Numbered from the stretch's first letter, positions 43,062 through 51,665 are shown. The stretch is 64,000 bases of DNA from Mycolicibacterium moriokaense (GCF_003347205.1 NZ_QQBJ01000003.1:62001-126000); one strand, 5' to 3'. Program-made: numbers and translations. Notes: generated by a model from the letters alone, not told the origin.

Positions 43062-44909
43062 GTGGCTCGAACGCTCGACGAAGTCGTCACCGCCGTCGCA
43101 ACCTCGCTGATGGCGGTGAACGCGGCGACCAACGCCGACGTCAGTCAGCGCGTGCTGGCCGACCTGGTCGACCACCTCAAGGTCGACGTCAGCTTCCTGC
43201 GCCACAACGACCACGCCATCCATGCGACCAGGCTCATTGCCGAGTGGCCAGTCCGCCCAGACATCCCGGATCCCGACCCGCTCGGCCTGGTCTACTTCGC
43301 CGACGCCGACCCGGTGTTCGCCGCTGCCGAGACCGCGAAGGAGATCCTTGTCTTCCGGCCGGAACCGGCCACCGACGACTACCAGCGCAGGATCGAGGCG
43401 AGCCGCCACATCCCGTCCACCTCGATGGCTGTCGTCCCGATGCTCTCCGGCGATGTCACCACCGGCTGCCTCGGGTTCGTGAAGTTCGGTGACCGCGAAT
43501 GGACTCCGGCGGAGCTGAACGCGCTCAAGGCCATCGCCTCGTTGTTCGCCCAGCTGCAGGCCCGCATCGCCGCCGAGGATCAGCTGCGCTTTCTCGCCGA
43601 GCACGACGATCTGACCGGCCTGTTCAACCGACGTGCGCTGATCGCCCATCTCGACAAGCGGCTGGCCCCTGGCCAACCCGGACCGGTCTCCGCCCTGTTC
43701 CTCGACCTGGACCGGCTCAAGGCCATCAACGACTATCTGGGCCACACCGCGGGCGACTGGTTCATCCGCGTCTTCTCCAAGCGGCTGCGGGAGGGCGCCG
43801 AGGGCCCCAACCTGATCGCCCGGCTCGGCGGCGACGAGTTCGTCGTCGTCCCGGAGGCGCCGATGTCCGCGGTCGAGGCCGAAGTGCTGGCCAGCAAGCT
43901 ACAGGCGATGCTGCGTGAGCGGGTGTCCATCGACGGCGAGATGCTCACCCGGACGGTCAGCACCGGCGTCGCGCTCGGCGTGCCCGGCCGCGACACCACC
44001 TCCGATCTGCTGCGTCGCGCCGATCAGGCGCTGCTGGCGGCCAAGAGCGGCGGAGGCAACAAGATCGGGGTGTTCTCCGACGACATGTCGCTGAAGGGCG
44101 AGTTCCGCAACGACATCGAGCTGCATCTGCAGAGCGCGATCGAAAACGGCGCCCTGGTGCTGCACTACCTTCCCGAGGTCGACATGCGCACCGGCGAGAT
44201 CCTCGCGTTCGAGGCGCTGGTCCGTTGGCAGCACCCGACCCGTGGCCTGCTGTCCCCCAACGCTTTCATCGGGGTGGCCGAGTCGATCAACTTCGCCGGC
44301 GAGCTGGGCCGCTGGGTGATGCGCGCCGGCTGCGCCGAGTTCCGTAAGTGGCGCGCCAAGGGGATCGGCGAGGACGCCGTGCTGCGGCTCAACGTCTCGC
44401 CGGTGCAACTGGTGACCGAAGGCTTTGTCGAAACGGTGGCGGGCACCATCGCCGAGTTCGGCCTCGACGGCGGCTCGGTGTGCCTGGAGATCACGGAGAG
44501 CGTGGTCGTGCAGGACATCGAGACCACCAGGATCACGCTCGCCGGATTGAAGGAAGTCGGCGTCCAGATCGCCATCGACGACTTCGGCACCGGCTACAGC
44601 GTCCTGTCGCACCTGAAATCGCTGCCGGTCGACACGCTGAAGATCGACAAGAGCTTCGTGCGCGAGCTGGGCACCAACCCGGGCGATCTCGCCATCGTGC
44701 GCGCGGTCATCGCGCTCGCCGAGTCGTTCGGGCTGGAACTGGTCGCCGAAGGCGTCGAGACCGAGGAGGCGGCGCTGACCCTGCTGCGCCACGGTTGCTA
44801 CCGGGCGCAGGGCTTTCTGCTGTCTCGCCCGGTCGCCGGCGACGCGATGGAGTCGTTACTGGCCCAGCGGCGGATACCGGTGCAGTTCTCCGCAGCACCC
44901 GTTCGCTGA
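43062..44909 (+). CDS. dcpA: GAF-GGDEF-EAL bifunctional c-di-GMP cyclase/phosphodiesterase
   Basis: The 615-residue protein has an N-terminal GAF domain (~20-170), a GGDEF domain (RLGGDEFVVV near residue 253, intact) and an EAL domain (FEALVRW near 383, DDFGTGYS, EGVETEEAAL, intact). It therefore looks able to make and break c-di-GMP. The length and domain order match Rv1354c and the M. smegmatis DcpA/MSDGC-1 enzyme. A GTG start follows GGAG by 8 bp. It lies 20 bp after the MoeY-like gene, an association also seen in M. tuberculosis. Confidence 0.93.
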   Translation: MARTLDEVVTAVATSLMAVNAATNADVSQRVLADLVDHLKVDVSFLRHNDHAIHATRLIAEWPVRPDIPDPDPLGLVYFADADPVFAAAETAKEILVFRPEPATDDYQRRIEASRHIPSTSMAVVPMLSGDVTTGCLGFVKFGDREWTPAELNALKAIASLFAQLQARIAAEDQLRFLAEHDDLTGLFNRRALIAHLDKRLAPGQPGPVSALFLDLDRLKAINDYLGHTAGDWFIRVFSKRLREGAEGPNLIARLGGDEFVVVPEAPMSAVEAEVLASKLQAMLRERVSIDGEMLTRTVSTGVALGVPGRDTTSDLLRRADQALLAAKSGGGNKIGVFSDDMSLKGEFRNDIELHLQSAIENGALVLHYLPEVDMRTGEILAFEALVRWQHPTRGLLSPNAFIGVAESINFAGELGRWVMRAGCAEFRKWRAKGIGEDAVLRLNVSPVQLVTEGFVETVAGTIAEFGLDGGSVCLEITESVVVQDIETTRITLAGLKEVGVQIAIDDFGTGYSVLSHLKSLPVDTLKIDKSFVRELGTNPGDLAIVRAVIALAESFGLELVAEGVETEEAALTLLRHGCYRAQGFLLSRPVAGDAMESLLAQRRIPVQFSAAPVR

Positions 44910-45722
44910 GACGCTTCGCCTGGTCTCGCGCGCGGCATCCATCAGATGCCGGTTTGCGGCCCGACAGGTCGTGTACAGGCTGCCAACCGGCGGCGGCGCC
45001 GCCAGAAGCTCGACGCGGCCGAACCGGCTCGGCGCCTGGCGCAACACGCCGACATGCAGCGTGGCGTTGTCCGGCACGTCGCCGATCGGCACCGACACGT
45101 CGTCGTGTCCGCCGGTGGAGACCAGCACACCTCGACGGGCCCGAACCGCCCTCGGCCCCGATACAGTGCCGACGACGGCTCCGACCACACAGTCGTCGTC
45201 GAAGACCAGGCGAAGCAGCGGGCTGTCGGTGACGACGTCGATTCCCCGCCGACGGGCCTGTGCGCACAACCAGTCGTCGAGCCGCGGCAGGTCACACCCG
45301 CTTTCGATGGCGCCGATCGGTGTCACCGCGAAACGCTCACCGCGGCTGGAGCGCATCGCGACGGCCATTCGGTCGGTGACCTGGCTGTAGAGGAAGCCGT
45401 ACGGGGAGGCCAGACAACCCGCGGCCCAGTCCTGTAGCCCGGAGCCGATGAACGGATCGACTCGACGGGCCCGTGGCTCGGCGGGCGCCAGATCACCGAC
45501 CACCCGAACCGGTGTCGCTTTCGGAAGTACCACCCGGGCGCCGACCAGCAGGTCCTGGGACAGTTCGCGGAAGTACCGGTCGGTCTGTTCGTCATCGACC
45601 TCGAGCCTCGCCGCGTCCGCTACGCAAACATCGAATCCGACGTCGACCGCGGCGATCGCGGTTGCGAGTCCCCCGACCCCGGAGCCCACGCAAACAATTT
45701 CCGCCTCATCATCCCATTGCAT
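44856..45722 (-). CDS. FAD-binding dehydrogenase-like protein, short
   Basis: The 288-residue protein begins with the dinucleotide motif CVGSGVGGLATAIAA and an acidic strand end, as in fumarate-reductase/3-ketosteroid dehydrogenase flavoproteins, and later has ARRGVLVSTGG. It is about half the family length (~500-560) and lacks the usual catalytic domain core. Its last 54 bases overlap the end of the c-di-GMP gene on the other strand. It may be a small stand-alone flavoprotein or a decaying remnant. Confidence 0.75.
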   Translation of the reverse strand: MQWDDEAEIVCVGSGVGGLATAIAAVDVGFDVCVADAARLEVDDEQTDRYFRELSQDLLVGARVVLPKATPVRVVGDLAPAEPRARRVDPFIGSGLQDWAAGCLASPYGFLYSQVTDRMAVAMRSSRGERFAVTPIGAIESGCDLPRLDDWLCAQARRRGIDVVTDSPLLRLVFDDDCVVGAVVGTVSGPRAVRARRGVLVSTGGHDDVSVPIGDVPDNATLHVGVLRQAPSRFGRVELLAAPPPVGSLYTTCRAANRHLMDAARETRRSVSANGCCGELHRYPPLGQ

Positions 45723-45998
45723 AGCAATTCACTCTCCAATTGCCATTGAGACGTGAAATCGATGAAATAGCGTGTTCAGTGGATGACAAATTGCGAAATT
45801 GATTGCTTATTTGCGTGAAAGCAACGACACACACAAGCGACTCAGCAATAAAATGTCGGACGCCGCAGAATTCCTCTGGCTTCGGACCAAGAGTCATCAT
45901 ATCCGCGAGGTTACATACCTTTGGAATGATATGCAGCAGGCTGAGTGACTTAGAGTACTAGGAGTTGGGTAGGCCACCCTCAGAAGTCGAGGTTCGCA
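45723..45998. other. AT-richer divergent promoter gap
   Basis: A 276-bp gap separates the leftward FAD protein from the rightward TetR. It is noticeably AT-rich (TTGCGAAATTGATTGCTTAT) and has no credible gene. It probably holds both promoters. It mirrors the AT-rich gap at 39.7-40.2 kb on the other side of the moeY-dcpA block. Confidence 0.5.
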
Positions 45999-46670
45999 GT
46001 GACGGAGCAGGCTGACAGGCGAGCGGACGCGACGCGCCTGCAGATCCTGCTCGCCGCGTCCCACGCGTTCGCGAGGAAGCCCTACTTCCAAGTGAGCCTC
46101 GACGACATCCTGGCGCAGGCCCGTGTCACCAAGGGCGCCATGTACTTTCACTTCCGCTCCAAGCACGAGCTCGCACTGGCCATCATCGACCGACAGAACG
46201 CAGCGGGCCATGACCTGCTGACCGAGGTGCAGTCCCGCAGGCTGTCCGGGCTGGAGACGCTGATCGACATGTCGTGCCTGGTCGTCACCCGCGACATCGG
46301 CGAGGACGTCGGCCGGGCGGGCCTCAACCTGCTCGAATCGATCGGTCGGGCCGACGGAGTGCAGTCGCGGGTGCTCGGCGAGTGGACGAAGACGTTCGCC
46401 GAGGTGGTGCGCCGCGCGGTCACCGAGGGCGACGTCCTTGACGACCGCGACCCCGACGACGTGGGCCGGTTGCTGATCTCGATGTTCATCGGAATGCGCC
46501 AGACCACCGACATCAATGACCCGCAGCGGTACTTCGCCGACCTCCAGAAGGCCTGGGCCTTCACCCTGCCCGGCTTTGCCGATCCGGAGCGGATCGGCTA
46601 TCTCAACCAGTTCATCAGGCGCCGGACCGGACTCGCAGCGACCAAGGCGAAGCCACTCGACCCGCGATGA
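45999..46670 (+). CDS. TetR family regulator (ScbR/gamma-butyrolactone receptor-like)
   Basis: The 223-residue protein has the TetR HTH (FQVSLDDILAQARVTKGAMY, then FHFRSKHELALAIIDRQ) and a helical ligand domain. The TKGAMYFHF recognition segment and overall spacing resemble autoregulator-receptor type TetRs. It begins with GTG behind GAGG. A second TetR starts 15 bp downstream. The adjoining FAD protein gene is divergent and a likely target. Confidence 0.88.
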   Translation: MTEQADRRADATRLQILLAASHAFARKPYFQVSLDDILAQARVTKGAMYFHFRSKHELALAIIDRQNAAGHDLLTEVQSRRLSGLETLIDMSCLVVTRDIGEDVGRAGLNLLESIGRADGVQSRVLGEWTKTFAEVVRRAVTEGDVLDDRDPDDVGRLLISMFIGMRQTTDINDPQRYFADLQKAWAFTLPGFADPERIGYLNQFIRRRTGLAATKAKPLDPR

Positions 46671-46684
46671 AATAGGCTCGACCG

Positions 46685-47332
46685 ATGGTCCGCCAGGCAC
46701 GGTCGGAGGCCACCAGGAAAAAGATCATCAACGCCGCGGTGGACCTCTTCACCGACACCGGTTATCAGGCAACCGGACTCGGCGACATCATCGAACGCGC
46801 GGAGATGACGAAGGGCGCGCTCTACTACCACTTCGATTCCAAGGACGCGCTTGCCACCGCGATCATCGAGGACGGCGCCAACACCGCACTGACCGCGTTC
46901 CGCAACATCGGCGAGCCGTCGGCGCCCGCGCTGGAGAACATGGTCCACGGAGTCTTCGTGGTGGCGGATCTGATCCGCACCGACAAGATGGTGCGCACCG
47001 GAGCCCAGTTGCTGCGGGCGTTCGGCAAGTTCAACACGGCCACCGTCGCCACCCACGGGCACCTGCTGGCCGAGATGGCCGGCCAGGCCGGCCGGGCGAT
47101 CGCCGAGGGCGACTTGCGCGCCGACTTGGACCCCGACACCGTCGCAGAGGTCATCGTCGCCGCGATGCTCGGCGCCGAACTGCTCTCGAGCGTCTCCTCC
47201 GGCGGCGCCGACCTCGTCGAACGCATCGCCCGGACGTGGTCGGTGTTGCTGCCCGCCATCGCGACCGAGGAGTCGCTGCCCTACTTCCGCGAGTTCCTGG
47301 CGCGCGAGTCGATGCGCCACGCCCACGTCTAG
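46685..47332 (+). CDS. TetR family regulator, tandem second copy
   Basis: The 215-residue protein carries YQATGLGDIIERAEMTKGAL and YYHFDSKDALATAIIEDG. It resembles the preceding regulator in HTH style but the ligand domains differ, so they may sense different molecules. A ScbR-like ligand pocket is possible. It overlaps the leftward PAS gene by 4 bp at the stop. Confidence 0.9.
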   Translation: MVRQARSEATRKKIINAAVDLFTDTGYQATGLGDIIERAEMTKGALYYHFDSKDALATAIIEDGANTALTAFRNIGEPSAPALENMVHGVFVVADLIRTDKMVRTGAQLLRAFGKFNTATVATHGHLLAEMAGQAGRAIAEGDLRADLDPDTVAEVIVAAMLGAELLSSVSSGGADLVERIARTWSVLLPAIATEESLPYFREFLARESMRHAHV

Positions 47333-47730
47333 AGTTCCTCGGACCACAACTGCTCGGTCAGGTCCTGGAAGGCCGCCAGCGCCACCGGGTCATCGCCACG
47401 CACCAACGCCGACCTGCTCATCAGCGCCCGCCGCAGCGAGCCGTCCCGATGGATCAACTCGACGATCAGGTCGGCATGTCGGCGCACGACCGTGACCGCG
47501 GATTCGTCGGCCGGCATCGCGCGAAAGATCTGGTGGAACTTCATCGCCAACACCTCATCGGCGGTGTAGCCCAGCATCTCGGCGAATGCCGTGTTGGCGA
47601 AGAGGATGGCGCCGTCCTCGCAGGTGGCCAGGACCGGCACCGGGAACCGCTCGAGGACCACCAAGGCGGGCAGCTCCCGCAGCACCTCCATCGGATGCTG
47701 GTTGGCCTTGCCCCCTCGACGCCGCTCCAC
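47329..47730 (-). CDS. Stand-alone PAS domain protein
   Basis: The 133-residue protein is almost entirely one PAS domain: VLERFPVPVLATCEDGAILF, NTAFAEMLGYTADEVLAM, ending AAFQDLTEQLWSEEL. There is no kinase, cyclase or HTH output domain. It may act as a sensor or adaptor for a partner encoded elsewhere, conceivably the GGDEF-EAL protein nearby. A GTG start is used and no strong ribosome site is visible. Confidence 0.85.
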   Translation of the reverse strand: MERRRGGKANQHPMEVLRELPALVVLERFPVPVLATCEDGAILFANTAFAEMLGYTADEVLAMKFHQIFRAMPADESAVTVVRRHADLIVELIHRDGSLRRALMSRSALVRGDDPVALAAFQDLTEQLWSEEL

Positions 47731-47763
47731 TCTGGGAGATTATGCCTCGTGTCGCATGGCCGT

Positions 47764-48819
47764 TCACCACCCTGGCGGTGCCGCGCCCCTGCCGAAACCC
47801 CAGGTCGCCTGGCCGAGCCGCGGCCGGTCCTCGGGCTGGCCGCGGCGGTGGAACTGCCGGGTCAGCATCGGCTGCGGGTCCTCGCCTGCGAACATGCTCA
47901 GGCACGGTGCGCTGAAGGCACACGAACAACAATGCTGTCCCGGGCTCGGGTAGACCGTCGGCGTCGCGCTCATCTCGATCGCCTCGGTGGCGAGCAGTCC
48001 GGCGGCGGCGGCCAGCTCACCCGGGCCGCGCCTGATCCGGGTGCGGCGAAGCATGCCCGCGGTGTGCTGCTCGATGCGCTCGGCGACCGGCCGCGACTCG
48101 CGGGCGGCGGCCCGCACGTGCTGTGGAATGGAGCGCCCACCGCCGCTGGCCTCGTGCTGGGCGACGGGCCTGACCGCGTCCGCGCCGGCGGGTTCGCCGA
48201 TCGGGCCGTCGAGTCGGACCTCGTTGTGGATCGAGCCCGCGACCTCCATCCCGATGTAATCCTGCTGCCACGCCCAGCACGCGGCGATGGCCTCTTCGTC
48301 GAGCACCAACTCGTCGAGTGACCGCCAGTCTTCGACGATCAGGTGCCGCACCACCCAGTACTCGTCGGCCGCGTCCACAGCCAGCAGGTCGACCCGGCAC
48401 GCGTAGGTGACCCCTGCGCCGTCGGAGGTCACCAGGCCCGTGTCTTTATCAGCGGGGTCGTGCACCAAGGCGGTGACGTCGTGGCCGATCTTGACCGGTG
48501 CGAAATCGTCGACGGTCCTGGCCCACGCGTCGTAGAGATCGACCTGTGCCGTCAGGCGCTCGAGGTCGTGCAGGCGCTCGGCGTACTGCAGGGAACGCCG
48601 CAGCGACTTGTGCACCAGCGACTGCTTCAGGTCGTGCTGCCAGTCCCAGGTCCCCGGGTAGTAGTAGACGGCCATCGCGTCGACGAATGCCCTTGGCAGT
48701 ATTGATGATTCATCGGCCTGGTTCGGCTCCAGGTCGCGACGGTTCGGCGACGCGAAGTCCCACTGTCGCCTGCAGCGCTTGAACCGGATGCGGTCCTCGG
48801 GGGTGATCCTGTAGTCCAC
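47764..48819 (-). CDS. PD-(D/E)XK/RecB-like conserved hypothetical with C-terminal Cys cluster
   Basis: The 351-residue protein opens with IRFKRCRRQWDF, like the N-terminal Cys of RecB/Cas4-type nucleases, and ends with HCCSCAFSAPCLSMF, like their C-terminal Fe-S cysteines. Between them YACRVDLLAVDAADEYW fits the catalytic strand, but the D/E-x-K step reads VVRHLIVEDW, so the lysine appears lost. Function is unknown: a degenerate nuclease, Fe-S binding protein or DNA-binding module is possible. It is paired with a small downstream-coupled gene (14-bp gap). Confidence 0.7.
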   Translation of the reverse strand: MDYRITPEDRIRFKRCRRQWDFASPNRRDLEPNQADESSILPRAFVDAMAVYYYPGTWDWQHDLKQSLVHKSLRRSLQYAERLHDLERLTAQVDLYDAWARTVDDFAPVKIGHDVTALVHDPADKDTGLVTSDGAGVTYACRVDLLAVDAADEYWVVRHLIVEDWRSLDELVLDEEAIAACWAWQQDYIGMEVAGSIHNEVRLDGPIGEPAGADAVRPVAQHEASGGGRSIPQHVRAAARESRPVAERIEQHTAGMLRRTRIRRGPGELAAAAGLLATEAIEMSATPTVYPSPGQHCCSCAFSAPCLSMFAGEDPQPMLTRQFHRRGQPEDRPRLGQATWGFGRGAAPPGW

Positions 48820-48832
48820 GGCATGCGCCCAG

Positions 48833-49141
48833 TCAGTGGCCGTGTGGCCATGGTTCGTCCAGCGGCCAGCGGCACCGGTCCGCTCCGCCGGCCATCGATT
48901 CCAACTCGGCGATCAGGTCGGCGAAGAAAGCAGCCAGCCGGTCGGGTTCGTCGAACGGCCACGCGGTCGACAACGTCATCCAGACGTCCGGTTCGGCGCC
49001 CGCGGCGGGGGCAGCGGAATCGGACAGGCCGACGGGCACCAGCCGCCAGTTGTAGGAGGACCCGCGCCGCTCCAGGTACACGAGGTCATCGCGACCGGGG
49101 CGTGCCGCCTCGATCGAGGTGAGTAGTTCCCTCGCGTTCAC
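48833..49141 (-). CDS. Small conserved hypothetical protein
   Basis: The ~102-residue protein, starting at GTG 49141 (VNARELLTSIEAARPGRDD), has no recognised motif. It is acidic and predicted soluble, with WRLVPVGLSDS and a C-terminal DRCRWPLDEPW. It lies immediately upstream of the PD-(D/E)XK-like gene on the same strand and could be its partner. A longer frame extends to 49255 but overlaps the start of the forward acyl-CoA dehydrogenase. Confidence 0.65.
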   Translation of the reverse strand: MNARELLTSIEAARPGRDDLVYLERRGSSYNWRLVPVGLSDSAAPAAGAEPDVWMTLSTAWPFDEPDRLAAFFADLIAELESMAGGADRCRWPLDEPWPHGH

Positions 49142-49253
49142 TGCGTCCTCGCCGGGTCCAGGGTAGTCCCCGCCCGCTCGCGGCCGCGGCCGGGCAATTA
49201 CCCTCAGTTGAATAACTAGGTTTACTATGTCGCTACCGAGCAGAGGGGAATCC

Positions 49254-50486
49254 ATGGACCTGCAATGGTCGGAAGCCGACGCCGCCTTTCGCGACGAGGT
49301 ACGCGGTTTCCTCGACGAGAAGCTGACCCCGGAATTGCGGACCGCGGGACGGCTGATGACAAGCGTGTACGCCGATCACGACGCGAGCATGCAATGGCAA
49401 CAGATCCTGCACGAACGCGGCTGGGCCGCACCCGCCTGGCCCGTCGCACACGGCGGCTGCGACTGGAGCCTGACCCAGCACTACATCTTCAGTCGCGAGT
49501 CGACGCTGGCGGGTGCACCTTCGCTGTCCCCCATGGGAATTCGGATGGTCGCGCACGCGATCATCGCCTTCGGCACCGACGCGCAGAAAGACTTCTTCCT
49601 GCCGCGCATCCTCACCGGTGAGGTGTTCTTCTGTCAGGGGTACTCCGAGCCCGAGGCCGGGTCGGATCTGGCGTCGCTGTCGATGGCCGCGGTCGACGAC
49701 GGCGACGACCTGGTGTGCACGGGAAGCAAGATCTGGACGACGCACGCCAGGGAGGCGAACTGGATGTTCGGCCTGGTGCGCACTTCGCGGGGCGCGAAGA
49801 AACAGCAGGGCATCACGTTCGTCCTGATCGACATGACCTCGCCCGGCATCCAGATCCGCCCGCTGGTGATGACCTCCGGCGAGGAGGTGCAGAACCAGGT
49901 CTTCTTCGACGAGGTGCGGGTGCCGAAGAGCAACGTCCTCGGCGCGATCGACGACGGCTGGACCGTCGCCAAGTATCTGTTGGAGTTCGAGCGGGGCGGC
50001 GGCGCGTCCTCCCCCGCGTTGCAGGTGATGGCCGAAGAGATCGCCACGGTGGCCGCCGAGATGCCGGGCCCCGACGGCGGACGGCTGATTGACGACTCCG
50101 CGTTCGCGCGCAAACTCGCCGACGCGCGGATACGCACGGAGGTTCTCGAGATCCTCGAATACCGGGTGCTGGCCGCGGTGTCCGAGGGCAAGAACCCCGG
50201 CACGGCCGCCTCGATGCTCAAGGTGGTGGCCACCGAACTCAGCCAGACGTTGACCGAGATGGCGATGGAGGCGGCCGGACCGCGTGGGCGTGCCTATCAG
50301 CCCCACGCGACACGTCCCGGTGGCCCGGTCACCGAGTTCGAGCCGCCGCCGGACGGCTACGTCAGCGGCGAGCCGTGGCAGGCGGTCGCCCCGCTGCGCT
50401 ACTTCAACGACCGGGCCGGCTCGATCTACGCGGGCAGCAACGAGATTCAACGCAACATCCTCGCCAAGGCAGCATTGGGGCTTTAG
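49254..50486 (+). CDS. Acyl-CoA dehydrogenase (FadE), pair member A
   Basis: The 410-residue protein has QGYSEPEAGSDLASL, CTGSKIWTTHA and the C-terminal YAGSNEIQRNILAKA, where YEGT is replaced by YAGS. The usual catalytic Glu is therefore changed to Ala. It is followed directly by a second fadE starting 1 bp after its stop. The ATG at 49254 follows GAGGGGAA. This is the second heteromeric-looking FadE pair in the window. Confidence 0.94.
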   Translation: MDLQWSEADAAFRDEVRGFLDEKLTPELRTAGRLMTSVYADHDASMQWQQILHERGWAAPAWPVAHGGCDWSLTQHYIFSRESTLAGAPSLSPMGIRMVAHAIIAFGTDAQKDFFLPRILTGEVFFCQGYSEPEAGSDLASLSMAAVDDGDDLVCTGSKIWTTHAREANWMFGLVRTSRGAKKQQGITFVLIDMTSPGIQIRPLVMTSGEEVQNQVFFDEVRVPKSNVLGAIDDGWTVAKYLLEFERGGGASSPALQVMAEEIATVAAEMPGPDGGRLIDDSAFARKLADARIRTEVLEILEYRVLAAVSEGKNPGTAASMLKVVATELSQTLTEMAMEAAGPRGRAYQPHATRPGGPVTEFEPPPDGYVSGEPWQAVAPLRYFNDRAGSIYAGSNEIQRNILAKAALGL

Positions 50487-51614
50487 ATGGACTTCAACCT
50501 GAGCAACGAACAAGAGCTGCTGCGCGACGGGCTGACCAAGTTCCTGTCCACCCGCTACGACCTGGAGAAGAGCCGCTCGGCGGCCAAGACGGGTGCCGGC
50601 TGGCAGCCCGACATCTGGCGAGCGTTCGCCGACGAACTCGGCATCCTTGGGGCGACGCTGCCCGAGGAGGTCGGCGGAATCGGCGGCGGCCCAGTCGAAC
50701 TCATGGTCATCACCGAGGCCCTGGGCCACGCGCTGGTCGTCGAGCCATACGTCGACACGGTGGTTGTCGCCGCCGGGCTGCTGCGCCGCGCGGGTGGCCT
50801 GCGCGCCACGGCGCTGCTGGAGAAGATCGCCGCGGGTACCGCCATCGTCGCGCTGGCCGCGGGCGAATCCGAGTCCGGCGAGCGCTGGCAGGATGTCGCG
50901 ACCACGGCCGACCGCGACGGCGACGGCTGGATACTCAACGGCCGCAAGTCGGTGTCGATGTCCGCACCGCTGGCCACCCACCTGCTGATCACCGCGACGA
51001 CGCCCGCGGGCCTGTCGCTGTTCGTGGTGGACGTCGAATCGGCGGGGACCGGTTTGACGCTGACCGGCTACCGGACCGTCGACGACCGCCGCGCCGCGGA
51101 CCTGGTGCTCGACGGGCTGCGGGTTTCCGACGACGCGCTTGTCGGAGCCGACGGGCGGGCGTGGCCGTCGCTGCAGCAGGCCCGTGACGAAGGGGCGGCG
51201 GCCATCTGCTCGGAGGCGGTCGGGTGCATGCGAAAGGTATTGGCGGACACCGTCGAGTACTGCAAGCAGCGCCAGCAGTTCGGTGCCCCGATCGGCAGTT
51301 TCCAGGTGTTGCAGCATCGGATGGTCGACATGCACATCGAGGTGGAGCAGGCCGTCGCGGCGGTCTTGCTGGCCGTGCTGCACCTCGACGACGATCCGGT
51401 GGTGCGGGCGCGCTCGGTGTCGGCCGCGAAGGTCACGGTGGGCAGGGCGGCGCGGTTCGTCGGCCAGCAGGCCGTGCAGTTGCACGGCGGCATGGGCATG
51501 ACCGAGGAGCTGGCGATCGGCCACTACTTCAAGCGGCTGACGGCGATGCAGTACGAGTTCGGCACCACCGATCACCACATCGCCCGCTACGCCGAGCTGT
51601 CGCGCGCCACGTGA
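50487..51614 (+). CDS. Acyl-CoA dehydrogenase (FadE), pair member B
   Basis: The 375-residue protein has LGATLPEEVGGIGGGP, AAGESESGERWQDV in place of the YTEP motif, and QLHGGMGMTEELAIGHYFKR near the C-terminus without the YEGT signature. It is probably the companion chain of the gene immediately upstream, as in the alpha2beta2 steroid-type dehydrogenases. Its own FAD and substrate motifs are degenerate, so it is unlikely to work alone. Confidence 0.92.
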   Translation: MDFNLSNEQELLRDGLTKFLSTRYDLEKSRSAAKTGAGWQPDIWRAFADELGILGATLPEEVGGIGGGPVELMVITEALGHALVVEPYVDTVVVAAGLLRRAGGLRATALLEKIAAGTAIVALAAGESESGERWQDVATTADRDGDGWILNGRKSVSMSAPLATHLLITATTPAGLSLFVVDVESAGTGLTLTGYRTVDDRRAADLVLDGLRVSDDALVGADGRAWPSLQQARDEGAAAICSEAVGCMRKVLADTVEYCKQRQQFGAPIGSFQVLQHRMVDMHIEVEQAVAAVLLAVLHLDDDPVVRARSVSAAKVTVGRAARFVGQQAVQLHGGMGMTEELAIGHYFKRLTAMQYEFGTTDHHIARYAELSRAT

Positions 51615-51665
51615 TGCGCTAACCCCCTCAGCCCCACGGCGAGCCCCCGCGGCATCGAGTCTGCG

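Noticed and set aside
46516-48321. 601-codon plus frame over the second TetR, PAS and RecB-like genes
   Set aside because: It crosses three better-supported genes, and its translation is Arg/His/Gly-rich without any fold signature.
47764-48819. CRISPR-associated Cas4
   Set aside because: No repeats or cas genes occur in the window and the catalytic lysine appears missing.
49233-51578. 781-codon open frame on the minus strand
   Set aside because: It lies entirely under two convincing acyl-CoA dehydrogenase genes. Its translation is low-complexity (R/H/Q/V/L-rich) and without motifs, as expected for a GC-rich shadow frame.
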